64,000 nucleotides of DNA, taken from Edaphobacter aggregans DSM 19364 (GTDB lineage Bacteria; Acidobacteriota; Terriglobia; Terriglobales; Acidobacteriaceae). How positions within the stretch are numbered: the first letter of the stretch is position 1; each line of letters opens with the position of its first letter. The stretch is from the NCBI RefSeq assembly GCF_000745965.1, contig NZ_KN050789.1:62001-126000 (forward strand). Direction: 5' to 3'. Positions 28,578 through 36,927 of the stretch are shown here, piece by piece. The position numbers and the translations under genes are program-made. The notes below the pieces were generated by a model, which was given only the letters and a program-made list of their open reading frames with translations, had not been told where the DNA came from and searched no databases.

Positions 28578-30291
28578 TCAGGCGGCCTGGCGGGCGTGGC
28601 TTCCGTGGGGCGCGAGCGGACCGTTGGGACGAGTTAGCTTTACGGTTGGGGTGGATTGCAGGTTGAAGCGATCGACCTGCTGCTCGAGCGCGACCGCGGT
28701 GGAGCGGAGCGACTCGATGCCGGAGGCGGTGGTGGCCATCTCGACCAGGTTCTCGTGGCTGAGCGAGTGGATGGAGTCGAGGCTGGCCGAGGACTGATCG
28801 GCCGCGGCGGCCTGCTGCGAGGCGGCGATGGCGATCTGGGTGATCATCTTGTCGACGCGCTCGGCCATGCCGATGATGCGTTCAAGCGCCTCGCCGGCCT
28901 GGTTGGTGGTGACGACGCCCTGCTGCACGGTTCCGGTTCCGCTCTCCATGGAGGAGATGGCAACGCGGGTGCGGTCCTGAATCTCCTGGATCATCGTGGC
29001 GATCTCGCCGGTGGCCTGCGCGGTGGACTCGGCCAGTCGGCGGACCTCGCCGGCGACGACGGCGAATCCTCGGCCGTGATCGCCTGCGCGGGCGGCCTCG
29101 ATGGCGGCATTGAGCGCGAGCAGGTTGGTCTTGCGGGCGATCTCGTCGATGACGGTGACGATCTGGCTGATCCGCTTCGAATCCTCTCCTAACAGCCCGA
29201 CGGTCGAGGAGGTCTCGCTGACGGCGATGGCGATGGAGTGCATGGAGCCGAGCACCTGCTTGACGATGTCTCCGCCCTCGCGTGCCGTCTGCGCTGCGCT
29301 GCGTGCCGTCTCAGCTGCGGACTGCGTGTGGCGCGAGACCTCGGCGATGGAGGCCGACATCTCCTGCATAGCGGTTGCGGCCTGTTGGGTCTGCTGGCTC
29401 TGCTGGTCGATGCGCTTGTGAATCTGGTCGGAGGCGGAGCGCATGGAGGCAGCGCTGCCGGTCAGCGAGCCGGCCGTGTCAACGACAGTGCCGATGATGG
29501 CGGCGAGGTTGGACTGCATCTTCTGCATGGCCTTGGCGAGCGTGCCGATCTGGTCGCTGCCGTAGAGGTGGTCGAGCTCGTTGCCGGTGAGGTCGCCGTC
29601 GGCGATGGCGTCGGCGCGCTCGGCGACGAGGTCGATGGAGCGGGTGATGCGGCGCGAGAGCAGGAAGGAGATGACTCCGCCGATGATGGCTCCGAGGATG
29701 GTCGCGATCCAGAGCGTCCAGAGCGTCGCGGTGTTCGCGTGCTGGAGCTGCGCGATCTCGAGGTTGGCCTGGGTCATCTGCGAGTCGCCGAGGTCGCCGG
29801 TCATAGCGAAGAGTGACTCCTCAAGGGGCAGAATCTGGTTCTGAAAGGTGTCGTACGCCTGCGCGGTGCCCTGCGAGGTCTTGGACTCGTTGAGCTGCTC
29901 GACCTTCTCTTCGAGGGCCTTCAGCGAGGCAAGGCTTGCGTCGATCTCGCGGATGCGCGTGGCGTCGTAGCCGAGGTTGAACTGTTCGGCGTACTGGCGG
30001 AGGTTGGCCATGGACTGGTCGGCCTGGGTGAGGTACTCCTGGCGCGCGGCGGTAGGACGCTGCCGAGGCCGGGTTGATGCCGAAGAGCATGTAAGACTCA
30101 AGCGCGTGGATGCTGTAGACAAGCTGCATGCGCAGGTCGCGCGTGGTGGCGTTGAGGGGGATATGCTGCGTGGTTGCGCTGGAGGCCAGACGATTGGCCT
30201 CCTGGATGCGCATGGTTGCCGTGAAGGCGCTGAGCAGCATCGCGAGGATGAGGGCGCCTGTGGCGAGGCCGAGCTTCGATTCAAGTTTCAT
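28578..30291 (-). pseudogene. Methyl-accepting chemotaxis protein, frameshifted near its N-terminus
   Basis: The true N-terminus starts at the ATG at 30291 (MKLESKLGLATGALILAMLL, a membrane helix) and reads to about 30058 (ESYMLFGINPASAAS). Shifting one base there resumes RQEYLTQADQSMANLRQYAEQ and continues open to 28578. Domains in order are TM1, a four-helix-bundle periplasmic sensor, TM2 (LWIATILGAIIGGVISFLL), HAMP and a signalling domain with the hairpin tip (EIARKTNLLALNAAIEAARAGDHGRGFAVVA). An extra base in GCGTCCTACC accounts for the shift. It may be an assembly error, since the 560+ residues on both sides look intact. Ligand unknown. Confidence 0.85.
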
Positions 30292-30346
30292 AGGTCTTCC
30301 CGTCGCTGAGGATTGAGTTGCTGTGGTTGCGGTTTGAAAGAGCGGC

Positions 30347-30676
30347 TTAGTTGCCGGCGAAGTTGACGTCGACGGTCATGTCCGAGGTCTCGGAACTGGG
30401 CTCGAACTTCCAACGCTTGACGGCGTCCTGGGCGGCGGGGCTCAGGAGAGCGTGGCCGGACTCGACCTTCGTGTCAGAGACGGAGCCGTCCGGCGCGACG
30501 GTGAGGTGCACCACGACCGTGCCACTGACGTGCATGTGGCGGGCGAGCTCCGGGTAGACCGGTGGAACCTTACTGATGACGGCGCGGTGTGCACTGGCGG
30601 CATGGGCCAGGCCGGCGCCCATACCGAGCGCAGCGAGAAGGAGAAGGTGAAGCGCTTGACGACGAAGGCTTGCCAC
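30347..30676 (-). CDS. Secreted mini-TonB (TonB C-terminal domain only)
   Basis: 109 aa: a Sec signal peptide (ALHLLLLAALGMGAGLAHAASA) then a single TonB C-terminal domain (VPPVYPELARHMHVSGTVVVHLTVAPDGSVSDTKVESGH, ending WKFEPSSETSDMTVDVNFAG). No membrane anchor remains after cleavage, so it cannot transmit force alone and may be a soluble periplasmic or accessory form. It is 55 bp upstream of the chemotaxis receptor gene and 2 kb from the full TonB gene. Family call is firm; role is inference. Confidence 0.85.
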   Translation of the reverse strand: MASLRRQALHLLLLAALGMGAGLAHAASAHRAVISKVPPVYPELARHMHVSGTVVVHLTVAPDGSVSDTKVESGHALLSPAAQDAVKRWKFEPSSETSDMTVDVNFAGN

Positions 30677-30790
30677 AGTGTGCCTCCAAAGGGGATTCAG
30701 AGGCTGTATCGGCGGGGTGTGGAGGAAGCTTTAGGCGTCGGTTCGAACGGACCCATCAGCGCGCCAAGCAGACGATATGATGGTACGGCT

Positions 30791-31246
30791 ATGAGTGAAC
30801 TCTCCATTCGGCAGGCTGAACTCATCCTCAAGCTCTACGATCTGCGCCGCGAGCCGGTCATGCGCGAGGCACGCTCTTATGTCGGCGGCGAGTTCCTGCC
30901 AGCCTCAGCAGACGAACTTGTTAACATCGTCACCTCCGGTGGAAAGCACGGCAGCTTCGTCCTGCAGGTCTACGGTTATTGGGACATGGTGTCGGCATTC
31001 GTCCACAACGGAGCGCTCGAGGCCACGCTGGTCTATGACACTTGCGCTGAGTTGTACTTCCAATATGCAAAGATTCAGCCCTATCTTGCCGAGTTTCGAC
31101 AAAGGATGAACCTTCCGGAGTGGATGATGAGCATCGAACGGCTGGTCGAAGGATCGGAGCAAGGACGCGAGCGTCTTGCCACCATGAAAAAGAGCCTCAC
31201 CGCGATGGCTGCCGCGCGGCAACCTACAGGTGCAGTCACAACCTGA
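30791..31246 (+). CDS. Conserved-looking protein of unknown function
   Basis: 151 aa from an ATG at 30791, divergent from the mini-TonB. Soluble and helical; starts MSELSIRQAELILKLYDLRR and continues with two central segments rich in aromatic residues (VLQVYGYWDMVSAFV, AELYFQYAKIQPYL). No signal peptide or cysteine motif. I do not recognise the family. Ends about 30 bp before the converging CYTH gene with no obvious terminator. Confidence 0.65.
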   Translation: MSELSIRQAELILKLYDLRREPVMREARSYVGGEFLPASADELVNIVTSGGKHGSFVLQVYGYWDMVSAFVHNGALEATLVYDTCAELYFQYAKIQPYLAEFRQRMNLPEWMMSIERLVEGSEQGRERLATMKKSLTAMAAARQPTGAVTT

Positions 31247-31273
31247 TCTCTCCAGCCCTCCTCAATCGATCGT

Positions 31274-31876
31274 TCAACGGGAGGCCAGGGCGGGGGCGAT
31301 CTCGGCGAAGGTGAGGTTGTCGGCGGGGCTTCCGGTGCGCTGCTTCCAGTCGAGGAAGAGTTTGCCGTAGCTGTCGGTGAGGCAGGTGGGGGGGTCGATT
31401 CCGAGCTGGGGAACGGTACGGTCGATCCAGTCGGGGGATCCTTCGAGCTCGGCGTAGGTGCCGATGGGGGTCTCGTCGAGGACGACGTGGGCGGAGGGCT
31501 CGGAGGGGTGTGACCACTCGGTGCGGTACTTTTCGTAGGTGAAGGCGGGCTTGTAGCCGAGGTGCTCGAAGATGTGGCCGAGGGCCTCGCCGTCGGCGAC
31601 GGTGGTCTCAGTCTCAATGCGGGTCTTGTAGCGCGTGGGGTCGGAGGTGATGGCGGAGTCGTCGAGCCGTTTGTGGGTGAGCGTCCAGGTGTCGCCGTAG
31701 CGGCGGATGCGGAGGATCTCGGTGCGGGCGCGGAGGTCGCGGGAGGGCGTGTCGTAGAGGGTGTTGTGCTCGAAGGTGCGGGGGGTGTCGATGCGGAAGC
31801 CGAGCTCGCGGAGACGGGCTTCCAAGGCGGGTTGGTCAGGGACGGGGAGCTTTGTTTCGATCTCGGGCTTCGACAT
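31274..31876 (-). CDS. CYTH-domain protein (class IV adenylate cyclase/thiamine triphosphatase-like)
   Basis: 200 aa. The hallmark ExExK motif is EIETK (E5, E7, K9) at the very N-terminus, followed by basic and acidic strands typical of a triphosphate tunnel (LRIRRYGDTWTLTHK, RIETETTVADGE, AHVVLDETPIGTYAELEG). The family binds triphosphates and may make cAMP, split triphosphates or act on inorganic tripolyphosphate; sequence alone does not choose. It sits 15 bp downstream of the tsaC/Sua5 gene, so co-transcription from holB onward is likely. Confidence 0.88.
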   Translation of the reverse strand: MSKPEIETKLPVPDQPALEARLRELGFRIDTPRTFEHNTLYDTPSRDLRARTEILRIRRYGDTWTLTHKRLDDSAITSDPTRYKTRIETETTVADGEALGHIFEHLGYKPAFTYEKYRTEWSHPSEPSAHVVLDETPIGTYAELEGSPDWIDRTVPQLGIDPPTCLTDSYGKLFLDWKQRTGSPADNLTFAEIAPALASR

Positions 31877-31891
31877 GGGCTGAGTATACGG

Positions 31892-32923
31892 CTACTTCGG
31901 GCGCGCTGCTTTCTGCAGACGGTCGCGGATGGCGAGGCCGACGCCGGTGGCCTCGGGCAGAGGGCAGAGGATGGCGGTCACGTTGCCGGCGTCGAGGGCG
32001 CGAAGCCCGGCGAAGAGGTTTTGCGCGAGTGTCTCGGGGGAGTGCCAGTCGCCCCAGGCGAAGGTGGCGGCGTCGGGCGGGGCGGTCCAGCCAGTGGGAA
32101 GCATGACGCCGATGCGCCTGCCCTTTGCGGTGAGTGTGCTTGCGGTCGCGGTGAGCTCGGCCGGACTGGCGGTGAGGATGAGGCGGGCGCGGGGGGCGTA
32201 GTGGCGGATGCCGACGCCGGGGGACGGGAGCGATTGTGGCGTCTCGGCAGAGGGGGCGAAGTGGTAGAGGACGGCGGGGCCGGCGACGGGCTCGATCATC
32301 TCGGCCGTAATGGCGCCGGGGCGGTAGATGAGCATCGGGGTGCGAGTGGGGTCGAGGACGGTGGACTCGACGCCGACGCTGGTGGGGCCGCCGTCGAGGA
32401 TGGCGTCGATGCGGCGGTCGAGGTCGTGGAGGACGTGGGCGGCGGTGGTGGGGCTGGTGCGGCCGAAGCGATTAGCGCTGGGGGCGGCGATGGGAACGCC
32501 GGCCTCGCGGATGAGCGCGGCGGCGACGGGGTGCGCGGGCATGCGGACGCCGACCAGCGCGCGTGATGCGGTGACGGTGTCGGGGATGCTGGCGGTGCGC
32601 GGAAGGAGCAGAGTGAGGGGGCCGGGCCAGAAACTGGCGATAAGGGCTTCGACGCGCGGGCTGGCTTCGGGGCTGATCTCGGCGACGAGGTCGAGCATGG
32701 CGCGGTCGCTGATGTGGACGATGAGCGGGTCCCAGGAGGGCCGGTCTTTGGCGGCGAAGATGCGGGCGACGGCCTCGGGGGCGAGGGCGTTGGCTCCGAG
32801 GCCGTAGACGGTCTCGGTGGGGAAGGCGACGGTTCCGCCGGAGCGAAGGATGTCTGCGGCGCGGGTGATGGCCTTCGGGTCGCCTGCGTCGAGGTGCTCG
32901 GTCTGGAGTTTGCGCGCGCTCAT
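31892..32923 (-). CDS. L-threonylcarbamoyladenylate synthase, Sua5-type
   Basis: 343 aa from the ATG at 32923, which overlaps the holB stop by four bases (ATGA), fixing the start; the longer open frame to 33037 lies inside holB. The N-terminal YrdC fold has GGTVAFPTETVYGLGANAL, SFWPGPLTLLL and APSANRFGRTSPTTA; the C-terminal 110 residues form the extra Sua5 domain. It makes threonylcarbamoyl-AMP for the t6A37 tRNA modification. TsaB/D/E partners are not here. Confidence 0.92.
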   Translation of the reverse strand: MSARKLQTEHLDAGDPKAITRAADILRSGGTVAFPTETVYGLGANALAPEAVARIFAAKDRPSWDPLIVHISDRAMLDLVAEISPEASPRVEALIASFWPGPLTLLLPRTASIPDTVTASRALVGVRMPAHPVAAALIREAGVPIAAPSANRFGRTSPTTAAHVLHDLDRRIDAILDGGPTSVGVESTVLDPTRTPMLIYRPGAITAEMIEPVAGPAVLYHFAPSAETPQSLPSPGVGIRHYAPRARLILTASPAELTATASTLTAKGRRIGVMLPTGWTAPPDAATFAWGDWHSPETLAQNLFAGLRALDAGNVTAILCPLPEATGVGLAIRDRLQKAARPK

Positions 32924-34089
32924 CTTGCAGAGGTTGCGAGCTGGCCGGCGAAGGCGTCGAGCGAGAGGGAGCGGAGGAGGTTGCGTCTCATTCCGCTCCA
33001 GACCTGGTCGAGCGAGCGTGAGGCCAGCTCGATCCACTGGAAGGAGACGGACTGTGCAATGCGGTCGAGGTCGGCGCGGAGGTCGGTGTTCCGGATCAGC
33101 TCGGGGGTTCCGGACTGGAGGAGCAGAAGGTCTTCGAGGAGGAGGGTGAGGGTGCGGAGGAGATCGGCGGTCTTCTGCTGTCCCTCGGCTCCGGCGCGGT
33201 AGGTCTCGGTCATCTTGAAGAGGGCGGTGTGGTCGGGCTCGGCGACGGCCTGGCGCAGGAAGAGGAGGGCGTCGGCGCGGGCGGCGGTGTAGGCGGCGAG
33301 GTCGAAGGAGATCGCCTTGCCTGCGGCTCCCTGGGCGAGGCGGGCGATGAGGGTGCGTTGTTTGGGCGGCACGTCGTGGCGGCGGTCGGCGAGGAGCATC
33401 TCGATCTCCTCGACGGGCAGGGCGCCGAGGCGCACGAGGGCGCAGCGGGAGCGGATGGTAGGCAGGAGCTCGCCGGGATTTTCGGCGAGGAGGATGATGT
33501 GGACGGTGGCGGGCGGCTCCTCGAGGACCTTGAGGAGAGAGTTTGCGGCTTCTTTCATGAAGCTGGCGGCGGTGATGATGAAGACTTTTTTGGGGGCCTC
33601 GGCTGGGAGGTAGTTGGCAGAGTGGATGAGGGAGCGGACCTGGCCGAGCTTGATGAGGAGCTGGGGCGGGTCGGGCGGGAGGATGAGGACGTCGGGGTGG
33701 GGCTGGATGAGGACGCGGGTGTCTTTCTTGTCGGTCTCACGAAGCTCTTCGCGGGCGGCGACGGCCTTGTCGATCTCTTCGTCGAGTGGAAAGGCCTGGG
33801 CGATGTGGGTGCAGTTCGGGCAGACTCCGCAGTAGGAGGCGAGGGACTGACCGCCGGATCCGGTGGCGGGATCGTGGGACCGGAGCTCGCGAGGCTGGCG
33901 CTCGCACTCGATGGCCATGGTGAGCATGAGGGCGAGGGTGTATTTTCCGGCTCCGGCGGGGCCGGAGAGGATGAGGGCGTGAGGCAGGCGTCCGGCGGAG
34001 ACGGCGGCGCGGAGGTGCTCGACGGCGGCGGTGTTCCCGAGGAAGTCATTGAAGCTGGAGGGGGCGGCGACTGGTGCCTGCGCGCTCAT
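32920..34089 (-). CDS. holB: DNA polymerase III delta' subunit (clamp loader)
   Basis: 389 aa AAA+ protein. Walker A is LSGPAGAGKYTLA near residue 45 with Tyr where Thr/Ser is usual; a zinc site follows (CGVCPNC); the conserved SRC motif is TIRSRCA. Residues 60-110 contain a family-variable insert. It is part of the clamp loader that puts the beta clamp onto DNA. It lies first in a three-gene run holB-tsaC-CYTH, with a conserved upstream element (34099-34158) containing its ribosome-binding site. Confidence 0.9.
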   Translation of the reverse strand: MSAQAPVAAPSSFNDFLGNTAAVEHLRAAVSAGRLPHALILSGPAGAGKYTLALMLTMAIECERQPRELRSHDPATGSGGQSLASYCGVCPNCTHIAQAFPLDEEIDKAVAAREELRETDKKDTRVLIQPHPDVLILPPDPPQLLIKLGQVRSLIHSANYLPAEAPKKVFIITAASFMKEAANSLLKVLEEPPATVHIILLAENPGELLPTIRSRCALVRLGALPVEEIEMLLADRRHDVPPKQRTLIARLAQGAAGKAISFDLAAYTAARADALLFLRQAVAEPDHTALFKMTETYRAGAEGQQKTADLLRTLTLLLEDLLLLQSGTPELIRNTDLRADLDRIAQSVSFQWIELASRSLDQVWSGMRRNLLRSLSLDAFAGQLATSAR

Positions 34090-34098
34090 TTCGGTGTA

Positions 34099-34158
34099 CC
34101 CCTCCCCTGGACTATTTTATGCAAAGTCTTCGAATCATGTAACTTAGGTCGGTACTTC
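34099..34158 (-). promoter_or_regulatory. Conserved 5' element, copy B (upstream of holB)
   Basis: On the minus strand it runs GAAGTACC ... TTCGAAGACTTTGCA ... GGGGAGGGG and stops 10 bp before the ATG of holB. It matches copy A (15507-15565) over its whole length apart from scattered changes, including a shared ACACCG just before the ATG. See the finding on this pair. Confidence 0.6.
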
Positions 34159-34508
34159 CCCTTGAGGCCGGCTGCCAGGGGTAGAGAGGCCCTTGTTCCT
34201 ACTCTTCTTATTTTAGTGGATGGAGCGAAATTGATCGGCACTTTTGACGTGAGTGCGGGGTGAGACGGAAGAGCTTTGGAGTGAGAGAGTTAGGAAGCTG
34301 GACGGCCGCAAGGGAGGATTGGAGGGTATTGACAAGTTTTTTTGAGCGGGAGGAACCCGAGATGAATTTAGGCCGGCGAACGTATTTCTGGCGGCGGCGG
34401 GAGGTTGATTTGTCATCAAAGGGAGGAAGAAAGACAGCAAGGTGTCCGGGCTCATTCATTACGTCGCTGTATTCCTGTTGCTTTGTTCTCGGGATAGAAG
34501 GAGGAGCG
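34159..34508. other. Intergenic region upstream of the PEP-CTERM gene
   Basis: About 350 bp with no recognisable gene. A TTGACA hexamer at 34329-34334 is followed by an unclear -10, and a strong GGAGGAG ribosome-binding site precedes the ATG at 34509. No sigma-54 -24/-12 box, as seen for some PEP-CTERM genes, was found. Confidence 0.4.
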
Positions 34509-35048
34509 ATGAGATGCCAGAGAGGTTATCTTGCAGGTCTTGGGCTTACTGCATTGGTCTTCACGGGCGCGGCTGCGGCTGATACGGTGCCATTGAGCGT
34601 TGCGATCAATGACTTGACGGGCACTCCGTCGGTGACGGCGTTACAGGGAGGCATCTCGACGGCGCGCAACTGCTCGGTGGCGCTGAAACATGCCGCATGC
34701 AGCTACATGTTGCCGAACGCAACGCTGGGCACGACGCCGCTTCGGGGGAGTGCTGCGCTATCGGAGCTTCCGCCGAATGATCTGCTGATTCTGACGTTCG
34801 CGTCGGAAAGGCCCGGATTTGCATTCGCTGAGAGGCTGGAGAACATTGCTGCCCTCGGAGAGGAGATGGGCCATGTTGTTCCATCGGCGAATAGGTTTGC
34901 GAATACGACGACGCTGAAACCGATTACGCTGCCGGGTGGCGTCACGATCACGGTTCGGTCGGATGTGGTGCCGGAGCCTTCGTCGCTGCTTCTGTTAGCC
35001 ACGGGTCTGTTGGGTATCGCGTCCGGGGTTATGCGCTGGCGGAGGTGA
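34509..35048 (+). CDS. Secreted PEP-CTERM protein
   Basis: 179 aa with an N-terminal signal peptide (LAGLGLTALVFTGAAAADT) and a C-terminal sorting signal: VPEPSSLLLL, a hydrophobic helix and a basic end RWRR. Such tails are cut and anchored by an exosortase in exopolysaccharide-producing bacteria. The start at 34509 is set by GGAGGAG. The middle holds two cysteines (RNCSVALKHAACSY). Function unknown, and no exosortase gene lies in the window. Confidence 0.85.
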   Translation: MRCQRGYLAGLGLTALVFTGAAAADTVPLSVAINDLTGTPSVTALQGGISTARNCSVALKHAACSYMLPNATLGTTPLRGSAALSELPPNDLLILTFASERPGFAFAERLENIAALGEEMGHVVPSANRFANTTTLKPITLPGGVTITVRSDVVPEPSSLLLLATGLLGIASGVMRWRR

Positions 35049-35084
35049 TTTGCTGGGTGCGAGCGATCGACGTGACAATGAGGT

Positions 35085-35483
35085 ATGGATTCGGTGCGGA
35101 TGGACAAGTGGCTTTGGGCGGCGCGGTTCTTCAAGACTCGGGCGCTGGCGTCGAAGGCGTGTGAGCTGGGGCGGGTGGACTGGAGAAGGGGAGAGCTGGC
35201 CTGGCAGCCGGCGAAGGCGGCGCGCGAGGTGCATGCCGGAGAGATGCTGCGCGTGAAGAACGATTCCGGCGAGTTTGTGATGGAGGTGCTGGGTCTGAGC
35301 GATGTGCGCGGGCCGGCGGCGGTGGCCCAGGGGCTCTATCGTGAGACGGAGGAGAGCAAGGCGGCGCGGGCCGCGGTGGTGGAGGCGAAGAAGGCGATTC
35401 CGGTGTATGAGTCGACGTGGGAGAGTGGGCGGCCTACGAAGCGGGACCGGAGGGTGATGACGCGGTTGCGCGGGCGGGGATAG
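35085..35483 (+). CDS. S4-domain RNA-binding protein (Hsp15-like)
   Basis: 132 aa. The S4 domain is at the start (MDKWLWAARFFKTRALASKAC with VDWRRGEL and AGEMLRVKNDSGEFVMEVLG), followed by a basic tail ending RRVMTRLRGRG. It should bind the large ribosomal subunit or nascent-chain tRNA like HslR/Hsp15. ATGs at 35085 and 35100 are both possible; the latter begins at the conserved MDKWLW. A relic of this gene's 3' end lies at 36759-36854. Confidence 0.88.
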   Translation: MDSVRMDKWLWAARFFKTRALASKACELGRVDWRRGELAWQPAKAAREVHAGEMLRVKNDSGEFVMEVLGLSDVRGPAAVAQGLYRETEESKAARAAVVEAKKAIPVYESTWESGRPTKRDRRVMTRLRGRG

Positions 35484-35608
35484 TCTTCCCGAGCTGTTTG
35501 AGGGAGAGCCTGGTTGAGGCCGGATGAAAATTCATGCGATGGTGACGGCTGTTCGCTCCATTTCGGAGTGGTATGGGTTAGGCTCGGTGGGATGAAAGGA
35601 GACTGACG

Positions 35609-36544
35609 ATGCCGTTGCCGAACGATGAGAAGTTGATTGCGCTGAGCGAAGAGATTCTGAAGCAGTTCGAGGCGATCTTTGGGCCGCATCCGGGGTTCAG
35701 GCCAGCCCATGCCAAGGGCATTCTGTTGGCGGGTGTATTTACTCCTTCGGTCGATGCGGCTTCGCTGACGAGGGCGAAGCATGCGACTCAGGCCTCGACG
35801 CCAGTGACGGTGAGGTTCTCGAACTCAACTGGAATCCCGTTGATTCCGGACAACGAGCCGAATGCGGACCCGCGTGGTATTGCGATTCGGTTCAATCTGG
35901 CTGAGCATGTGCACACAGACATCGTGGCGCACTCGGCGAATGGATTTCCGGCGACCAACGGGGAGGAGTTTCTGGAATTCCTGAGCGGGGTGACGCAGAG
36001 CGATCCGGCGAAGGTGCAGGAGTTCGTCGGAAGCCATCCGAAGGCGCTGGCGTTTGTGCAGTCGATTACTCCGATGCCTTCGAGCTTCGCCAAGGAAAAG
36101 TACTTTGGCCTGACGGCGATGAAGTTTACGAACATGGACGGGGTGAGTCGGTTTGGACGGTACACGATCGTTCCTGAGGCGGGCGAGGAGCATCTGGACC
36201 CGGCGGAGGTTGCGAGCAAGGGGCCGAACTACCTGTTCGAGGAGCTGGCGGAGCGGATTGCCAAGGGGCCGATCGAGTTCCGGATCACGGTGCAGGTGGC
36301 TGAGGATGGGGACAATGTGAATGATGCGACGGTCCACTGGCCGGCGGGGCGCAAGGTGGTGGAATTCGGCACGATTGCATTGACGGGCGGGGTGGACGAT
36401 GATGCTCGTGAACAGAAGCACATCATCTTCGATCCGATTCCGCGCTTGGATGGGATTGAGCCCTCGGACGATCCGCTGCTGGAGTTGCGGGCTGCGGTTT
36501 ATCTGATCAGCGGACGACGGAGGCGGGCTGCTCCGGCGCAGTAG
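35609..36544 (+). CDS. Catalase-family peroxidase (minimal, cytosolic)
   Basis: 311 aa, far shorter than a normal catalase (about 480-500) but typical of the small catalase-related family. The distal His is H34 in FRPAHAKG, TVRFSNSTG is the conserved barrel strand, and the proximal haem ligand is likely Y298 in LRAAVYLISGRRRR. No signal peptide. It should use haem and peroxides, with weak true catalase activity in studied relatives. A strong terminator follows at 36564. Confidence 0.9.
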   Translation: MPLPNDEKLIALSEEILKQFEAIFGPHPGFRPAHAKGILLAGVFTPSVDAASLTRAKHATQASTPVTVRFSNSTGIPLIPDNEPNADPRGIAIRFNLAEHVHTDIVAHSANGFPATNGEEFLEFLSGVTQSDPAKVQEFVGSHPKALAFVQSITPMPSSFAKEKYFGLTAMKFTNMDGVSRFGRYTIVPEAGEEHLDPAEVASKGPNYLFEELAERIAKGPIEFRITVQVAEDGDNVNDATVHWPAGRKVVEFGTIALTGGVDDDAREQKHIIFDPIPRLDGIEPSDDPLLELRAAVYLISGRRRRAAPAQ

Positions 36545-36563
36545 TTTGTTCGCTGCAGAGAGA

Positions 36564-36589
36564 GGCCGTCCTTTGTTGGACGGCCTTTT
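36564..36589 (+). terminator. Rho-independent terminator after catalase gene
   Basis: Perfect 8-bp GC-rich stem GGCCGTCC/GGACGGCC with loop TTTGTT and TTTT immediately after, 20 bp beyond the stop codon. Confidence 0.88.
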
Positions 36590-36609
36590 CGCGAGAGCAG
36601 AGGGGTGGA

Positions 36610-36757
36610 TCAGGCGGCGGCGATTTTTTGGGTGAGGTCGTCCTGCTCTTTGCGGGACTCGGCGCCGATGGTCATGGCATCGAGGACTCCGGTGGAGAGG
36701 GCGTAGCGTATGGCCTTGGCGGGGCGGTCGCGGAGGTCGCCTTGGCCGAGGATCTCA
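36610..36757 (-). pseudogene. Relic: 3' end of the aldo/keto reductase gene
   Basis: The stretch reads on the minus strand into the C-terminus of the aldo/keto reductase (full copy 39744-40613), including its last residues and stop: DLTQKIAAA followed by TGA. About 148 bases match with roughly five substitutions, then the match ends abruptly beside the S4-gene relic. No start or upstream part exists, so it is not functional. Confidence 0.9.
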
Positions 36758-36758
36758 T

Positions 36759-36854
36759 GGCGCGGAAGGCGATCCCGGTGTATGAGAGGACGTGGGAAGC
36801 GAGCGGCCTACGAAGCGGGATCGGAGGGTGATGACGCGGCTCAGGGGAAGATAG
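36759..36854 (+). pseudogene. Relic: 3' end of the S4-domain gene
   Basis: Shares KAIPVYE and, one base shift later, CCTACGAAGCGGGA...GGAGGGTGATGACGCGG with the 3' end of the S4 gene at 35085-35483. Divergence is higher (about 85-88% by eye) and includes a one-base deletion, so it is frame-broken. It abuts the aldo/keto reductase relic, forming a composite joint. Confidence 0.85.
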
Positions 36855-36927
36855 GGTCCGAGCGTGAAAAGTAAAGAATGTTTTGGGGACGGTGGGCCTT
36901 AATGTCGAGAGGCCCGTCTATCAGGTC

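Noticed and set aside
32924..33037. Upstream extension of the tsaC frame
   Set aside because: It lies inside holB; the ATGA overlap and family start fix the ATG at 32923.
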